Under the pieces are notes generated by a model. The model ran no database searches, was not told where the DNA came from, and worked only from the letters and a program-made list of their open reading frames with translations. Both the position numbers and the translations under genes were made by a program. From NCBI GenBank assembly GCA_012103075.1, contig JAAVLQ010000002.1, forward strand, positions 1,290,001-1,354,000: a stretch of DNA of 64,000 bases, given 5' to 3'. This stretch comes from Brucella cytisi (GTDB taxonomy: Bacteria > Pseudomonadota > Alphaproteobacteria > Rhizobiales > Rhizobiaceae). Positions 32,413-42,715 of the stretch are shown here, piece after piece. Every line of letters begins with the position of its first letter. The stretch's first letter is position 1.

Positions 32413-32914
32413 ATGACTGTTCGCCCGATTGTAAGCTATCCGGATAAACGGCTACGCGCTGTTGCCGAGCCGATCACCCTGTTCGACAGCGCTTTGCAGG
32501 AACTGGGCACCGATCTTCTCGATACAATGCATGCAGCGCCGGGTATCGGCATAACGGCACCGCATATAGGCATATTGAAGCGTTTGGTGGTTTTGGAACT
32601 ACAGACCGAGCCAAGCCCGAAATTCTATGTGAATCCGGAAATAGTCTGGGCTTCGGACGAAAAAAAAACGTCATCAGGAAGGCAGCGTTTCGATGCCGGG
32701 CGTAGTCGACGACGTCGAGCGCCATGCCCGCATCAAAATTCGCTATCAAGATCTGAGTGGCACCGAGCAAACCGAGGAATCGGAAGGCTTGCTCGCCGTT
32801 TGCCATCAGCACGAAATAGACCAGCTCGATGGTATTTTCTGGATTCAGCGCCTTTCGCGATTGCGTCGAGACCGCCTCATCAAACGTTTTGAGAAATCGC
32901 AGCGCCAGAGATAG
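32413..32914 (+). CDS. peptide deformylase-like protein lacking the metal ligands (frameshifted)
   Basis: Resembles peptide deformylase along its length (VSYPDKRLRAVAEPI, TDLLDTMHAAPGIGITAPHIG, NPEIVWASDEK, GVVDDVERHARIKIRYQDLSG, LLAVCHQHEIDQLDGI). All three signature motifs are altered: GxGxAAxQ reads GIGITAPH, EGCLS reads EGSVS so the metal-binding Cys is Ser, and HEIDH reads HEIDQ so the second metal His is lost. One extra A in the run near 32660-32668 breaks the frame; it does not lie in any of the motifs. Joined length is about 166 residues. It cannot be a normal iron or zinc deformylase. A binding or regulatory role is possible but unknown. Confidence 0.85.
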
Positions 32915-32933
32915 TTGGCGCTGCGAAATACAC

Positions 32934-34173
32934 TCAATAGAGCAGACGGGCCCGGATTGTGCCGGGAATTTCGCGAATGGCTTGCAAAACCTTTTCGCTG
33001 GCCTCACCGACGCCGTCTGCTTCCATCACAAGATAACCCACTTCGCCATCGGTTTGCAGAAACTGACTGGCGATGTTGATGTTATGCGTCGAGAAAACAT
33101 TCACGAGGCTGTTGAGGATGCCAGGGGCGGTTTTCATGCACGTGCATGAAGCGCGTACCAGTGGGACGCGGCGGCAGTTGGACTTGCGGGAAGTTGACAG
33201 CGCCCAGCGTGGAACCGACATCGGAATATTCGACCAGTTTTCTGGTGACTTCCAAACCGATACGTTCCTGCGCTTCTTCTGTCGATCCGCCGATGTGCGG
33301 TGTGAGAATGACGTTCTCCAGCCCCTGAATCGGGGAGACAAACCTGTCGTTGTTGGAGGCTGGTTCAACCGGGAACACGTCAATGGCAGCGCCTGCAAGG
33401 TGACCTTCCTGCAGAACCTTCGCCAGAGCCTCCAGATCAACAACCGTACCGCGCGCATTGTTGATGAGAAAGGCTCCCTTCTTCATCTTGCGCAGTTTCG
33501 CTTCGGTAATCAGCTTCGAAGTCGACTTGTTGGACGGCACATGCAGGCTGACGACATCCGAAATCTTCAGCAGCTCATCGAGGCTCGCAGCCGGTTTGAC
33601 ATTGCCATATTGCAGCTTGTCGGAAGTATCGAAGTAGCGCACAGTCATGCCGAGGCTTTCGGCCAGATTGCCGACCTGCGAACCGATATTGCCATAACCG
33701 ATGATACCAAGCGTCTTGCCGCGCACTTCGCGGCTGCCGTTTGCCGTCTTGTCCCAACCGCCTGCATGTGCGGAGACGGAGCGTGGGAAAATCCGGCGCA
33801 TCAACATGATGATTTCGCCAATTACCAGTTCTGCGACTGAACGGGTATTCGAAAATGGTGCGTTGAAGACCGGAATGCCGCGCTTGCGCGCAGCTTTCAA
33901 TTCAACCTGATTAGTTCCAACCGAGAAGCAACCGACTGCAATCAGGCGGTTAGCCGCGGCAAAAATCTCTTCAGTCAGCTGCGTCCGCGAACGAATTCCG
34001 ACGATATGCGCAGACGAAATTGCTTCAATCAGATCGGCTTTATCCAGCGCCTTCGGCAGATGCGTGACATTGGTGTAACCGGAGGCTTTGAAGTAATCGA
34101 CGGCCGTTTGATTGATGCCCTCCAGTAGAAGAACATTGATGCGGTCGCGTGCGAGAGAGAGACGTTCAGTCAT
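32934..34173 (-). CDS. serA: D-3-phosphoglycerate dehydrogenase with an ACT domain (frameshifted)
   Basis: First enzyme of serine synthesis from 3-phosphoglycerate. It has the NAD-binding domain LGIIGYGNIGSQVG, the anion-binding IRSRTQLT, the catalytic Arg in NNARGTVVD, Glu in DVFPVEP and His in ILTPHIGGST. The end carries an ACT domain (FMHVHENRPGILNSLVNVFSTHNINIASQFLQTDGEVGYLVM) for serine feedback, as in E. coli SerA. An extra C near 33130 breaks the frame at the start of the ACT domain. Joined length is about 412 residues. It is convergent with the deformylase-like gene, 19 bp apart. Confidence 0.95.
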
Positions 34174-34429
34174 TTTGAAGATTTCCGGGCTGTAACAGCA
34201 GATAGTCGGTTTACGACATGAATGAACGCACAGCCGTCGTCAACAGGATGGACTGAAAAGATTTCACCCCGATTGCAGATTCGTGAAGAAAGTGAACGGA
34301 GCAGTGTCTTTTCAGAAACACGGGCGGGCCTATCTGAATATCATGGCACATTACGAAAGCTTGCATTTGACTCATCTGCCAGCCGAGCCAAAGATGTCCT
34401 TAATGATAGCAACCAGAGGAATGCTCCCG

Positions 34430-34726
34430 ATGAGTGAAACGATCACCCTTGATACGCATGAAGCCATTCGGGACTGGGTGGCCGCTCGTAATGGAAACCC
34501 GGCATTTGTCAGCACTTCCATAGATCCCGATGCTTTGCCCGTTTTGCGAATTGTCTTCGAGCCGGAATTCGTTGCCGATGTCGAACGGCCCTTGGATGCT
34601 GGTGGTCTTGAAGTCGTGGAATGGGAAGACTGGTTTCGCGTGTTCGATCAGGAAAAACTGGTCATGCTGGTAGCCCACTCAAAGCCGGGAAAGCTTGATA
34701 ATTTCTACCAGATCCTCCCGTCCTGA
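34430..34726 (+). CDS. conserved hypothetical protein, about 98 residues
   Basis: Intact small acidic protein starting MSETITLDTHEAIRDWVAARNG after an AGAGGA. It contains the patterns PVLRIVFEPEFV, GGLEVVEWEDWFRVFDQEKLVMLV. I do not recognise a function. The frame is open for 49 more codons upstream, but that part has no conserved character, so the later start is chosen. It is convergent with the dhaKL gene with a terminator-like hairpin between. Confidence 0.7.
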   Translation: MSETITLDTHEAIRDWVAARNGNPAFVSTSIDPDALPVLRIVFEPEFVADVERPLDAGGLEVVEWEDWFRVFDQEKLVMLVAHSKPGKLDNFYQILPS

Positions 34727-34756
34727 TCGCGATTTAGACAATCAGTTAATGCCTAG

Positions 34757-34787
34757 CAGGTGGGCCGGCTTCGAACCAGCCCGCCTG
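34757..34787. terminator. terminator-like hairpin between convergent genes
   Basis: CAGGTGGGCCGG pairs with CCAGCCCGCCTG (one wobble, one mismatch) around a TTCGAA-containing loop. It is GC-rich and sits in the 70-bp gap between the convergent hypothetical and dhaKL genes. Only short T runs flank it. Confidence 0.5.
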
Positions 34788-34796
34788 ATTGACAAT

Positions 34797-36502
34797 TCAG
34801 CTTTTCAGTTTCTTGCCGACGATTTCTGCGACCAGAGCCAGTGAAATGGCGCCCGCATCGGGATGACCAACACTCTTTTCAGCTAATGGTCTTGCTCGAC
34901 CGAGTTTCGGAATAAGCGGAGCCGTCGCTTTCGCAGCCACCTTGGCGACTTCTGCGGCTTGTTTCCATGCATCAGCAAGTGGTTTGCCCGATGCAAATGC
35001 GCTTTCAAGCGTTTCCACGAACGGCACAAACGCATCCACCAATGTCTTGTCGCCGGGTTTCGCGCGGCCGAGGGTTGTTACGGCATCAAGCGCACGCCTG
35101 CCACCGCAAACGACTGCACCATCATCAATGTTGCCATTGTCGGAAAGCTCTGCACTCCACGAACGCAACAGAAGTCCCCACAGCACTCCGGATGTTCCTC
35201 CCGCCCGATCTGCCCGGGCATCGCCTGCAACAGCCAATACGCTTGCGGTTCCGGCCCCAGCCTTGACGGCCTGATCAGCTGCATCTTTTGCAGCTGCAGA
35301 GCCACGTCGCATGCCCTGACCGTGATCACCGTCGCCGGCGAAGGCATCGATGCGGCCCAGTTCTTCTTCAGCCTCGACCAACACGTCTGCGACGGCGTGC
35401 AAAATTCCCTGAATGCAAACGCCACCGGCACGCCCGGCTTCATCCGCCTTAGCAAAATCGGGGGCTGCATCCTCGTTGGCAATGACATCGTTCGCAGGCT
35501 CGACTGCGATCGCTTCGCCGCGACGTAGAACCGGAGTATCGCAAGCTGCTGTCCAGTAGCGCTCGAGTTCGCCATCGAGCCAAAGAAGGGTCAGTGAACA
35601 ACCCTGCATATCAAGGCTGGTGACAAATTCACCCGCTTCCGGTGCTACAGTATCGAGACCGGCTTTTTCCAGCAGCGACGCAATCGCCGTCCACAGAACA
35701 AACAGTTCTTCGTATTTGGTCGCACCGAGGCCATTCAGGATAACACCAACTTTTGCGTTCCTTTTGGACGTTCCGCCAGAAGTTTTTCCACCAGCAGGCT
35801 TGCCAGACCGGAGGCAGGCAGGATCGCCTCCTCCTTGATCCCCGGTTCGCCGTGAATGCCGAGACCAAGCGCCATCTGGCCTTCCGGTACGGTAAAGAGC
35901 GGGTGCGGTGCGCCCGGCAAGGTGCAGCCTTTGAAGGCAACGCCGAAGGGAGACAGTGTTCGCGTTCGCGTGGCGTGACAGCCGTTCGACTTCGTCCAGT
36001 GACAGACCGGCTTCGGCAGCCGCACCCGCAATCTTGAACACAACCAGATCGCCAGCAATGCCGCGCCGCTTTTCGTGCATATCCGCCGGAGCGCTAGCCA
36101 CATCGTCGGTTACGGGTACGATGCGGACATCAATACCTTCGGCACGCAGACGTTCGGCGGCAACACCGAAATTAAGAACGTCTCCGGCGTAATTGCCGAA
36201 TCCCAGCAGAATACCGCCGCCCTTGTGCGCCTGTCGGCAGACGCGCGCCACTGCCGCAGTGGAAGGCGAAGCAAATACGTCACCAGCAACTGCGGCATCC
36301 GCCAAACCCGCCCAACGTAACCAGCAAATGCCGGGTAATGACCCGAGCCACCTCCGACAACCACAGCAACTTTGCCTTGAGGCACCTTTGTGGAACGAAC
36401 AACGCCGCCACGCACGTGGCGAACATAGCGGTTATAGATACTGGCAAACCCGGCAAGAGCGGTCGAGGCAAACTCCTCCGGCGCGTCGAAAATCGTCGTC
36501 AT
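34797..36502 (-). CDS. fused DhaK-DhaL dihydroxyacetone/ketotetrose-type kinase (frameshifted)
   Basis: ATP-dependent ketose kinase with a DhaK domain (VAVVVGGGSGHYPAFAGYVG, ILLGFGNYAGDVLNF, MALGLGIHGEPGI) followed by a DhaL domain with the Mg-binding FAGDGDHGQGMRRGSAAA and a GGTSGVLWG loop. Frame breaks near 36305 (loss), 35953 (gain) and 35762 (loss). Joined length is about 568 residues, as in single-chain DHA kinases and in the erythrulose kinases described in Mycobacterium smegmatis. It is the last gene after the TIM-barrel isomerase gene, 24 bp apart. The substrate may be dihydroxyacetone or an erythrulose; neighbours favour a four-carbon compound, but that is inference. Confidence 0.9.
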
Positions 36503-36526
36503 TGAAACAGTCCTTGGTCTGGGTCA

Positions 36527-37502
36527 TTAGCCGCGTGGCAGGATGCGGCGCAGGTAGTCACGATTTGTAGCCGAAACGGAGAGCCCGTCGCCACCATAAT
36601 GTTCGCATAAGAAGGGGCTGGCAAAACCGTGATCCAGCGCCATCCTGATAGCCGTACGATAATTGATGATCCCGCTTTCAAGGGGAGCTGGATGCGTGAC
36701 GGTCACACCGGATGCTGGGTCTTCCGTACGGGTGTAATTCTTAACGTGCCAAAACTTTGCGTATGGCGCTACCTTCTCCATCATCTTCTGCCAATGTTCG
36801 ACTGGACGGTGCAGACGGATGAGATTACCTAGATCGGCATTGATCCCGACATTGTTGAGCCCCCACGTCCTCGACAAAACGGACCGAGCTGTCCGCGGTG
36901 CCGAGATAGGTATCCTCGTACATTTCAAGCGACAGCTCTATACCAAGCTCCTCCGCATGGCGACCGAGTTCACGAATTCGCACAACAGCCTTGTTCCACA
37001 CAACCGGATCGTCCGGGTTCTTAGCACCATCGACCGTCCAGAACCACAATGCCTGTTTTTGAGCGTCCGTCAGCGGTTCGAAAAGCCCGAAGGAAACGCA
37101 GCTCGCGCCAATTTCCTTAGCGGTGTCGATAACCCTGTGACCATAAGCCAGATATTCGTCGCCGTGTTCTGCGTCGATCACGCTGCGTCGCGACGTCGAA
37201 ATTGCAGGCATAGTAAAGCCGAGCGATTTGACGACCGCCATAAATTCACTGAGACGGACGGATGACAAGTCAGCCAGTCGCAGCCAGCTGTCAGTCGGAT
37301 CGAGTTCGGTAAACCCTGCATCCGCAACGTCGGACAAAGTGCGGGCCCAATCTTCCGCCGACTGATCCTGCACCGAACTGCCATCTGGCAGCATATTGGG
37401 ATACTGGATCATCGCTGCTGCAATTGGCCGGGTTTCGCGTGTCCATTTGGAAGTCGTCTGTTGCAACTTACATTCCTGTTCTTTTGCGTGATCCATCGAC
37501 AT
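36527..37502 (-). CDS. sugar phosphate isomerase/epimerase, TIM barrel (frameshifted)
   Basis: Xylose-isomerase-like TIM-barrel protein, about 325 residues. Ligand-bearing strands can be seen: AGFTELDPTDSW, GIELSLEMYEDTYLG, VGINADLGNLI, KFWHVKNYTRT and LCEHYGGDGLS. An extra G near 36862 breaks the frame just before GLNNVGINADLG. Related enzymes include EryC-type and LerI/DerI tetrose-phosphate isomerases and OtnI-type oxo-tetronate isomerases. The start overlaps the tctA stop as TGATG, so it is coupled to the importer. The precise reaction is not known from sequence. Confidence 0.85.
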
Positions 37503-39025
37503 CAGGCCACGTTGCCGTTACCGGAGGGAATTTCGGGTTTCCGGTTCCGCAGTTTGCCAATGCCCCAGAAGATGGCGGGTGAAACAAGCAGGAAGACGCC
37601 GAGCGTCATCAGCGATGCAACCGGGCCATTCGACCAGAATATCGAAAGCTGACCGCTGGACATCATCATCGACTGACGGAATGCATCTTCTGCCTTGTCT
37701 CCGAGAACCATGGCGAGAACCAATGGTGCCAGCGGATAGTCGAGTTTCTTGAAGATATAGCCCAGCACGCCAAATGCGATCACCAGCCAGACGTCGGTTA
37801 TCGAGTTGGCGACCTGATAAGCGCCGGAGAAAATGACCGCGACAATGATCGGTCCGATGATCGAGAACGGCACGCGCAGAATAGATGCGTAGAGCGGCAC
37901 GGTCGCAATCACCAGAATAACGGCGACGATATTACCGAGATACATGGATGCAATCAGTCCCCAAACAAAATCCGGGCGATCCGTAAACAATGTCGGGCCG
38001 GTGAGCCCCCAGATCATCAGGCCGCCCATCATCACAGCAGCAGTAGCCGACCCCGGAACACCAAGTGCCAGCATGGGGAGAAGCGCAGATGTACCGGCAG
38101 AATGGTCAGCGGTTTCCGGAGCCACGATACCGCGCGGGTCCCCTTGCCGAACTTCGATTTATCGCGGGCGGAACGACGAGCCACGCCATAGCTCATAAAG
38201 GATGCAGCCGTTGGCCCGGCGGGCGTTATGCCCATCCAGATACCGATCAGCGTTGAGCGTGCAAGCGTGAACCAGTAACGCGGTATCTCCAGTAGCGTAC
38301 GCCCGATCTCGCCGAGGCGCACCCGTGCCTTGATTCCATCAAAACGCAGCCCCTCCTCCGTCGTCAGCAACAGTTCACCGATCCCGAACAGGCCCATCAC
38401 TGCAATCAGAAAGGAGATACCCTTGATGAGTTCCGGTATTTCAAATGTCAGGCGCAAATTGCCGGAGATAGTGTCCATGCCCACCGAGGCAAAGGCAAAA
38501 CCGATCATCATGGAAACGAGCGTCTTGAAGGGCGATTGAGCACCCATGGATATAAAGCTGGCGAAAGCCAGAAAATAAACAGCGAAATACTCTGGCGATG
38601 AAAATCGCAGTGCGAAATTGGCGACCCAGCTGGAGAGCAGTGTTATCATTACCACGCCGGCCAGCGCACCTATACCAGCCGAAACGAATGCCAGCGTCAG
38701 GGCGCGGCTCGCATGTCCGGCCTTCGCCATCGGATATCCATCGAAAGTAGTGGCAACGGACGAAGGCTCACCCGAATATTGAACAGAATGGACGTCGTTG
38801 ATCCGCCGAACAATGCCCCCAATACATACAGGAAAGCAGAATAATCGCGGAAATGGGGTCCATCGTGAATGTCAGCGGCAAAAGCAGGGAAACGCCGTTG
38901 GGCGCACCCAATCCCGGCAGGACGCCAACAAGAATTCCAAGCGTCACGCCCAGCATCATCAGCAGAACATGATTGAAACTGAGTATGTGGGCGAAGCCAT
39001 CCATCAGGAGACTGAAGTTTTCCAT
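37502..39025 (-). CDS. tctA: tripartite tricarboxylate transporter large membrane subunit TctA (frameshifted)
   Basis: The large channel subunit, about 508 residues and a dozen hydrophobic segments. It begins MENFSLLMDGFAHILSFNHVLLMMLGVTLGILVGVLPGLG, with the TctA hallmark GVLPGLGAPNGVSLLLPLTF, and later has ALFGGSTTSILFNIPGEPSSVATTFDGYPMAKAG and LPMLALGVPGSATAAVMMGGLMIWGL. Three single-base losses near 38815, 38770 and 38135 split it. It follows tctB by 33 bp. Confidence 0.93.
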
Positions 39026-39058
39026 GTCTTTCCTCCAAAGACATCGGACTTTCCGGTA

Positions 39059-39558
39059 TCAATAAATGCCGAAGAAAGCCTCGACCGGACCTTTAAGGAG
39101 CGGAACCTTGAAGCCGATTTCAAAAATGACGAAAAAGAAGAGAGAGACGGCAATACCGGCTGGCAATGAAGCCCACCACTTGTAGCGTCCCTGAAACATC
39201 ATCGCTCCAGCGATGTAGAGTGCTGTGCCGACATAAAGTCCGAGAACCGCGGATATGGCAGCGAAGGCAACCAGCGGAAGAGCGAAACCGAGAACCGGTT
39301 TCAGCCGGGAGAGTTCAACAAATACTTCCCCGCTACCACGATGTTTTATAAATGCCACAGCGAGATTGACCGCACTTCCGAACATGATCAGCAGCCCGAT
39401 GTAGAACGGAAATACCCCGCATCCGGCCCCATTTCCGTCCAGCCTGTGCCAGCCTGTTGTGAGCCGTAACAAACCGCCGCCCCCAGCGCGCCGGTCAGGA
39501 GAGCAACGCCCGCTTCGATGACGAACCGGGAAACGCCGCCTTCACCTTTCTCACTCAT
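39059..39558 (-). CDS. tctB: tripartite tricarboxylate transporter small membrane subunit TctB (frameshifted)
   Basis: Four-helix subunit, about 167 residues. It begins MSEKGEGGVSRFVIEAGVALLTGAL and contains the typical MGPDAGYFPFYIGLLIMFGSAVNL and, at the end, LPAGIAVSLFFFVIFEIGFKVPLLKGP. One lost C near 39412 breaks the frame inside AGYFPFY. The start at 39558 is preferred over longer forms. It lies 62 bp after tctC. Confidence 0.92.
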
Positions 39559-39620
39559 GGGATGAGCTCCTTCGATGAATGGTGCAGACGCCATTGGCGC
39601 CTGCATGAATGCACAAAACG

Positions 39621-40610
39621 TCAGTTGGCAAGCCAACCTTCACGCTTCAACACGGCCGTTACCGCTGTTTCATCGCTCTTGATAAAGGATGAGAGTTCAT
39701 TACCGCTCATATAGGCGGCAGATTGCGAACTATCGGCAAGATACTTCGCCCATTCTGGTGTCTCGGCAACCTTCTTGAGTACGCCTGCATAGTAATCAAC
39801 GACGTCCTGATCGACACCTGCTGGAAGCCATACGGTGCGCGGCATGGAATAATTTTCGATAGCGATTCCTGCTTCCTTGCAGGTTGGAATGTCGTTCCAC
39901 CCCATATCACCAGCAACCTTACCTTCGCCCTTGAGCTTTTCGCCCTTGAAGACGCAAAGCGGCTTCACCATGCCCGCCTGCCATTGACCGAGGTTCTCAC
40001 TCGGATTGTTGACATTGGCCGCGATGTGCTCGCCCGCCAGCTGGACGGCGGCTTCACCACCGCTTTTGAACGGGATATAGCCGAGTTTAGAGCCCGTCGC
40101 ATCGTTGATCATGGATGTCAAAATCTGGTCAACGTCCTTGGACTGGCTGCCACCAACCTTCATGCCCGCATCTTCTTTCGACTTGGCGATGAACTCCGCA
40201 GCTGTCTTGAAATCAGACTTTCCGTTGACCCAAAGAATGAATTCGTCCGATGCCAGTGCTGAAACTGGAACCAGATCCACCGACTTATAAGGAACCTTCG
40301 CGCGCACTGGCAAAAGATAGGCGTTGTTGGTACCGAAAGCGAGCTTGTATGGATCGCCCTTATAGCCAGCGGTATAGACAAAGCCTTCCGCTCCGCCTGC
40401 GCTGCCCTTGTTGGTGACGACGATTGGCGCGCTCATCAGGTCATACTTGCCGATGATCGACTGGATCGTACGCGCGAAAATATCCGTACCGCCGCCCGGT
40501 CCGGCAGTCACGACAAACTCCACGGGCCGTGTCGGCTCGAATGCCAAAGCGGATGATGCGATTACTGCCACTCCTGCTGCCGGGCAAGCAATGTGCAAAG
40601 ACTTCTTCAT
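39621..40610 (-). CDS. tctC: TctC/Bug-family solute-binding protein
   Basis: Intact 329-residue periplasmic receptor. Its signal peptide is MKKSLHIACPAAGVAVIASSALA. The mature protein has EFVVTAGPGGGTDIFAR, VTNKGSAGGAEGFVYTA, AFGTNNAYLLPVRAKVPY, the ligand loop GYIPFKSGGEAAVQLAGEHIAANVNNPSE and a C-terminal YYAGVLKKVAETPEW. Bug proteins bind small carboxylates, so the cargo is probably an acid (for example a tetronate), in line with the PdxA2-type gene upstream. Confidence 0.93.
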   Translation of the reverse strand: MKKSLHIACPAAGVAVIASSALAFEPTRPVEFVVTAGPGGGTDIFARTIQSIIGKYDLMSAPIVVTNKGSAGGAEGFVYTAGYKGDPYKLAFGTNNAYLLPVRAKVPYKSVDLVPVSALASDEFILWVNGKSDFKTAAEFIAKSKEDAGMKVGGSQSKDVDQILTSMINDATGSKLGYIPFKSGGEAAVQLAGEHIAANVNNPSENLGQWQAGMVKPLCVFKGEKLKGEGKVAGDMGWNDIPTCKEAGIAIENYSMPRTVWLPAGVDQDVVDYYAGVLKKVAETPEWAKYLADSSQSAAYMSGNELSSFIKSDETAVTAVLKREGWLAN

Positions 40611-40673
40611 GGTCTATCCTCCCAGTTAAGCGGCATGGGCCTCCCCATGCCGATAGTGTCAAAATGACGAAAA

Positions 40674-41705
40674 TCAGGCAGCGTCTGAAAGTGCTGCTGC
40701 TCTTTTCGCCATTCGTGCCGCGAGCAGGATCGCTTCGCGCGTGGCTCCCACGTCGGCGATGCCCTTTCCAGCAATATCGTAGGCTGTTCCATGAGCGGGC
40801 GTGCAAAGCGGGAATGGCAATCCGCCCATCATTGTCACACCTTTGTCGAAGCCCATCAGCTTCATCGCGATCTGACCCTGATCGTGATACATGGTCAGCA
40901 CCGCCTGAAAATCATCTTTCAGCGCACGCAGGAACACTGTGTCAGCCGGGAACGGACCATCGACGTCGAAACCCTTGGCCTTCGCTGCCCTTACTGCAGG
41001 CTCAATAATGTCGATTTCTTCCATGCCAAAGCTGCCGCCATCACCGGCATGTGGATTGAGCCCGGCCACCGCAATCTTCGGATTGTCGTATCCCGCTTTC
41101 TTCAGGCACACCCAAGCCAGTTCCAGCTCGGCGAGAATTCCTTCAACAGTCAAGGTCGAAGCTACATCCTTGAGCGGAATATGCGACGTCACGCGCGCGT
41201 TCCAGACTTTCTCCAGAACGTTGAACTCACGCACCTTACCTGTGAAGTTCAGCACATCGGCAACAAAGCGGATTTCGTCGTCGTAACCCGGATAGGCAAA
41301 CCGCATCGCCTGCTTGTTGAACGGTGTAAAACAAACAGCCTGCGCATGTCCAGCATCGGCAAATTTCAGTGCGGTACGAAAGTTCTGGGTCGCGAAAGTT
41401 CCGCCAACCAGCGTGGCTTCGCTACGCACAACATCCTTCGGATCGAGATTTTTCAAGTCAACGAAGACGTGTTTGCCGACCGGCATGTTAGGCGCATTTT
41501 CGAGGTTAGCATCCTGCAGATCAAGCTTAACCCCCTGCGATATACGCACCTTCGTCCAGAATGCGGCGATCACCGAAGACGATGATATGCGCTTCTTTTC
41601 TGACATCCGGCAAAGCGAGCAGACGGGCTGTCAGCTCCGGACTGACACCAGCTGGATCCCCATTGCAAGCGCGATCACGCTCGGTTCAGCGCCAGTAACG
41701 GTCAT
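40674..41705 (-). CDS. PdxA2-type 4-phospho-tetronate/hydroxythreonine-phosphate dehydrogenase (frameshifted)
   Basis: NAD-dependent oxidative decarboxylase of the PdxA family. Beginning at MTVTGAEPSVIALAMGDPAGVSPELTARLLALPDVRKEAHIIVFGD once a missing G near 41664 is restored; an extra G near 41540 is the second break. Metal-binding His are seen in NPHAGDGGSFG, MYHDQGQIAMKLMGF and CTPAHGTAYDIAGKG. PdxA2 enzymes oxidise 4-phospho-D-threonate or -erythronate to dihydroxyacetone phosphate and carbon dioxide. In the vitamin B6 gene pdxA the neighbours differ, so the catabolic type is favoured. The start at 41705 fits the AGGAGG six bases before it. First gene of the importer operon. Confidence 0.88.
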
Positions 41706-41724
41706 TAGCATCCTCCTCGTCTGC

Positions 41725-41794
41725 ATTCTGTATGCAGCATTCATAATATGGCCTTCCACGCAGCACAAGCATTTTGTATTCTGTATGCAGCATT
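41725..41794. repeat. 17-bp direct repeat in the divergent control region, candidate GntR operators
   Basis: ATTCTGTATGCAGCATT occurs at 41725-41741 and again at 41778-41794, 53 bp start to start, which is close to five helical turns. It lies between the pdxA2-type gene (start 41705) and the GntR gene (start 41881). GTAT-type cores are usual for FCD-subfamily GntR regulators. A binding site for the adjacent regulator is the simplest reading. Confidence 0.65.
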
Positions 41795-41880
41795 TTATGT
41801 TGACGGTTGAAAGCAGGCCAGCCATCTTCGCCTCAGTTGGTGCGATGAGGATTCGAAACCACTCTTTGAGAAAAAGGCCG

Positions 41881-42563
41881 ATGGACGAAATTCAGAAAAC
41901 CGGGCAAGCCGACAACGGCTCACAAGCGTTCCGCCGCACTGCCTTGCACGATATGCTCGTCAACCATCTGCGCGACATGATTATCGAAGGGCAACTGGAG
42001 CCCGGCACGCGCCTGCATGAAGGCCAGCTCGGAGAACAACTCGGCGTGTCCCGGACACCGCTGCGTGAGGCGATCAAGTATCTGGCCAGCGAGGGACTCG
42101 TCGAGCTTGTTCCAAGCCGCGGTGCTGTTGTGAAACGGTTCAGTGCAGCTGATGTCAGGGACATGCTCACGGTCCTGCGTACTCTGGAAGAACTTGCTGG
42201 GAAACTCGCCTGCGAGCTTGCGACCGACAAGGAAATCGCCGAGGTTCGTTCGCTACACGATGAAATGATCGAACGCTACAAGCATGCTGACCGACTGCAA
42301 TATTACAAACTGAACCAGCAGATTCATCTCGCCATCGTTCGCCTTGCCAAGAACCCCACGCTCGCTGACATTCACCAGATGCTGCAGACGAGATTAAAGC
42401 GGATCCGTTTCGTCGGCCACGAAGGCGCCGAAAATGGGCGGCGGCTGTATCTGAGCACCAAGAAATGATCGAGGCGCTGGAAGCCCGCGATGCGACCCGA
42501 CTGTCTGAAGTATTGGGACGCCATTTGACCAAGGCATGGGAGCGCGTACGCGACTCGATGTAA
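41881..42563 (+). CDS. GntR-family regulator, FCD subfamily (frameshifted)
   Basis: Winged-helix N-terminus (LVNHLRDMIIEGQLEPGTRLHEGQLGEQLGVSRTPLREAIKYLASEGLVELVPSRGAVV) with an FCD effector domain (ADVRDMLTVLRTLEELAGKLAC, DEMIERY, LNQQIHLAIVRLAKNPTLADIHQML). One lost A near 42430 breaks the frame; joined, the end reads AVSEHQEMIEALEARDATRLSEVLGRHL. Its conserved metal/acid-binding His suggest a carboxylate ligand. About 228 residues. It is divergent from the TctABC/PdxA2 operon and its most likely regulator. Confidence 0.9.
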
Positions 42564-42715
42564 AGGCAATCAGGTGGGTAGTTCTATCTGTTTATCACTA
42601 TCAGTCAGATTATCGTTTGATCGAAAACATCGGATGGTTCTAACTTAATGGAGCCGGATCGCGTTCTAAATCAGGACGAGATCATTTTCGCTTATCCGAT
42701 GCATTGGTGCAGACT

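Noticed and set aside
40791-41585. Plus-strand frame of 264 codons opposite the PdxA2-type gene
   Set aside because: A shadow of the real gene, without recognisable motifs.
40674-41705. Vitamin B6 biosynthetic pdxA
   Set aside because: Its neighbours are an importer, kinase and isomerase with a divergent GntR gene, which fits the catabolic PdxA2 type better; sequence alone does not settle it.
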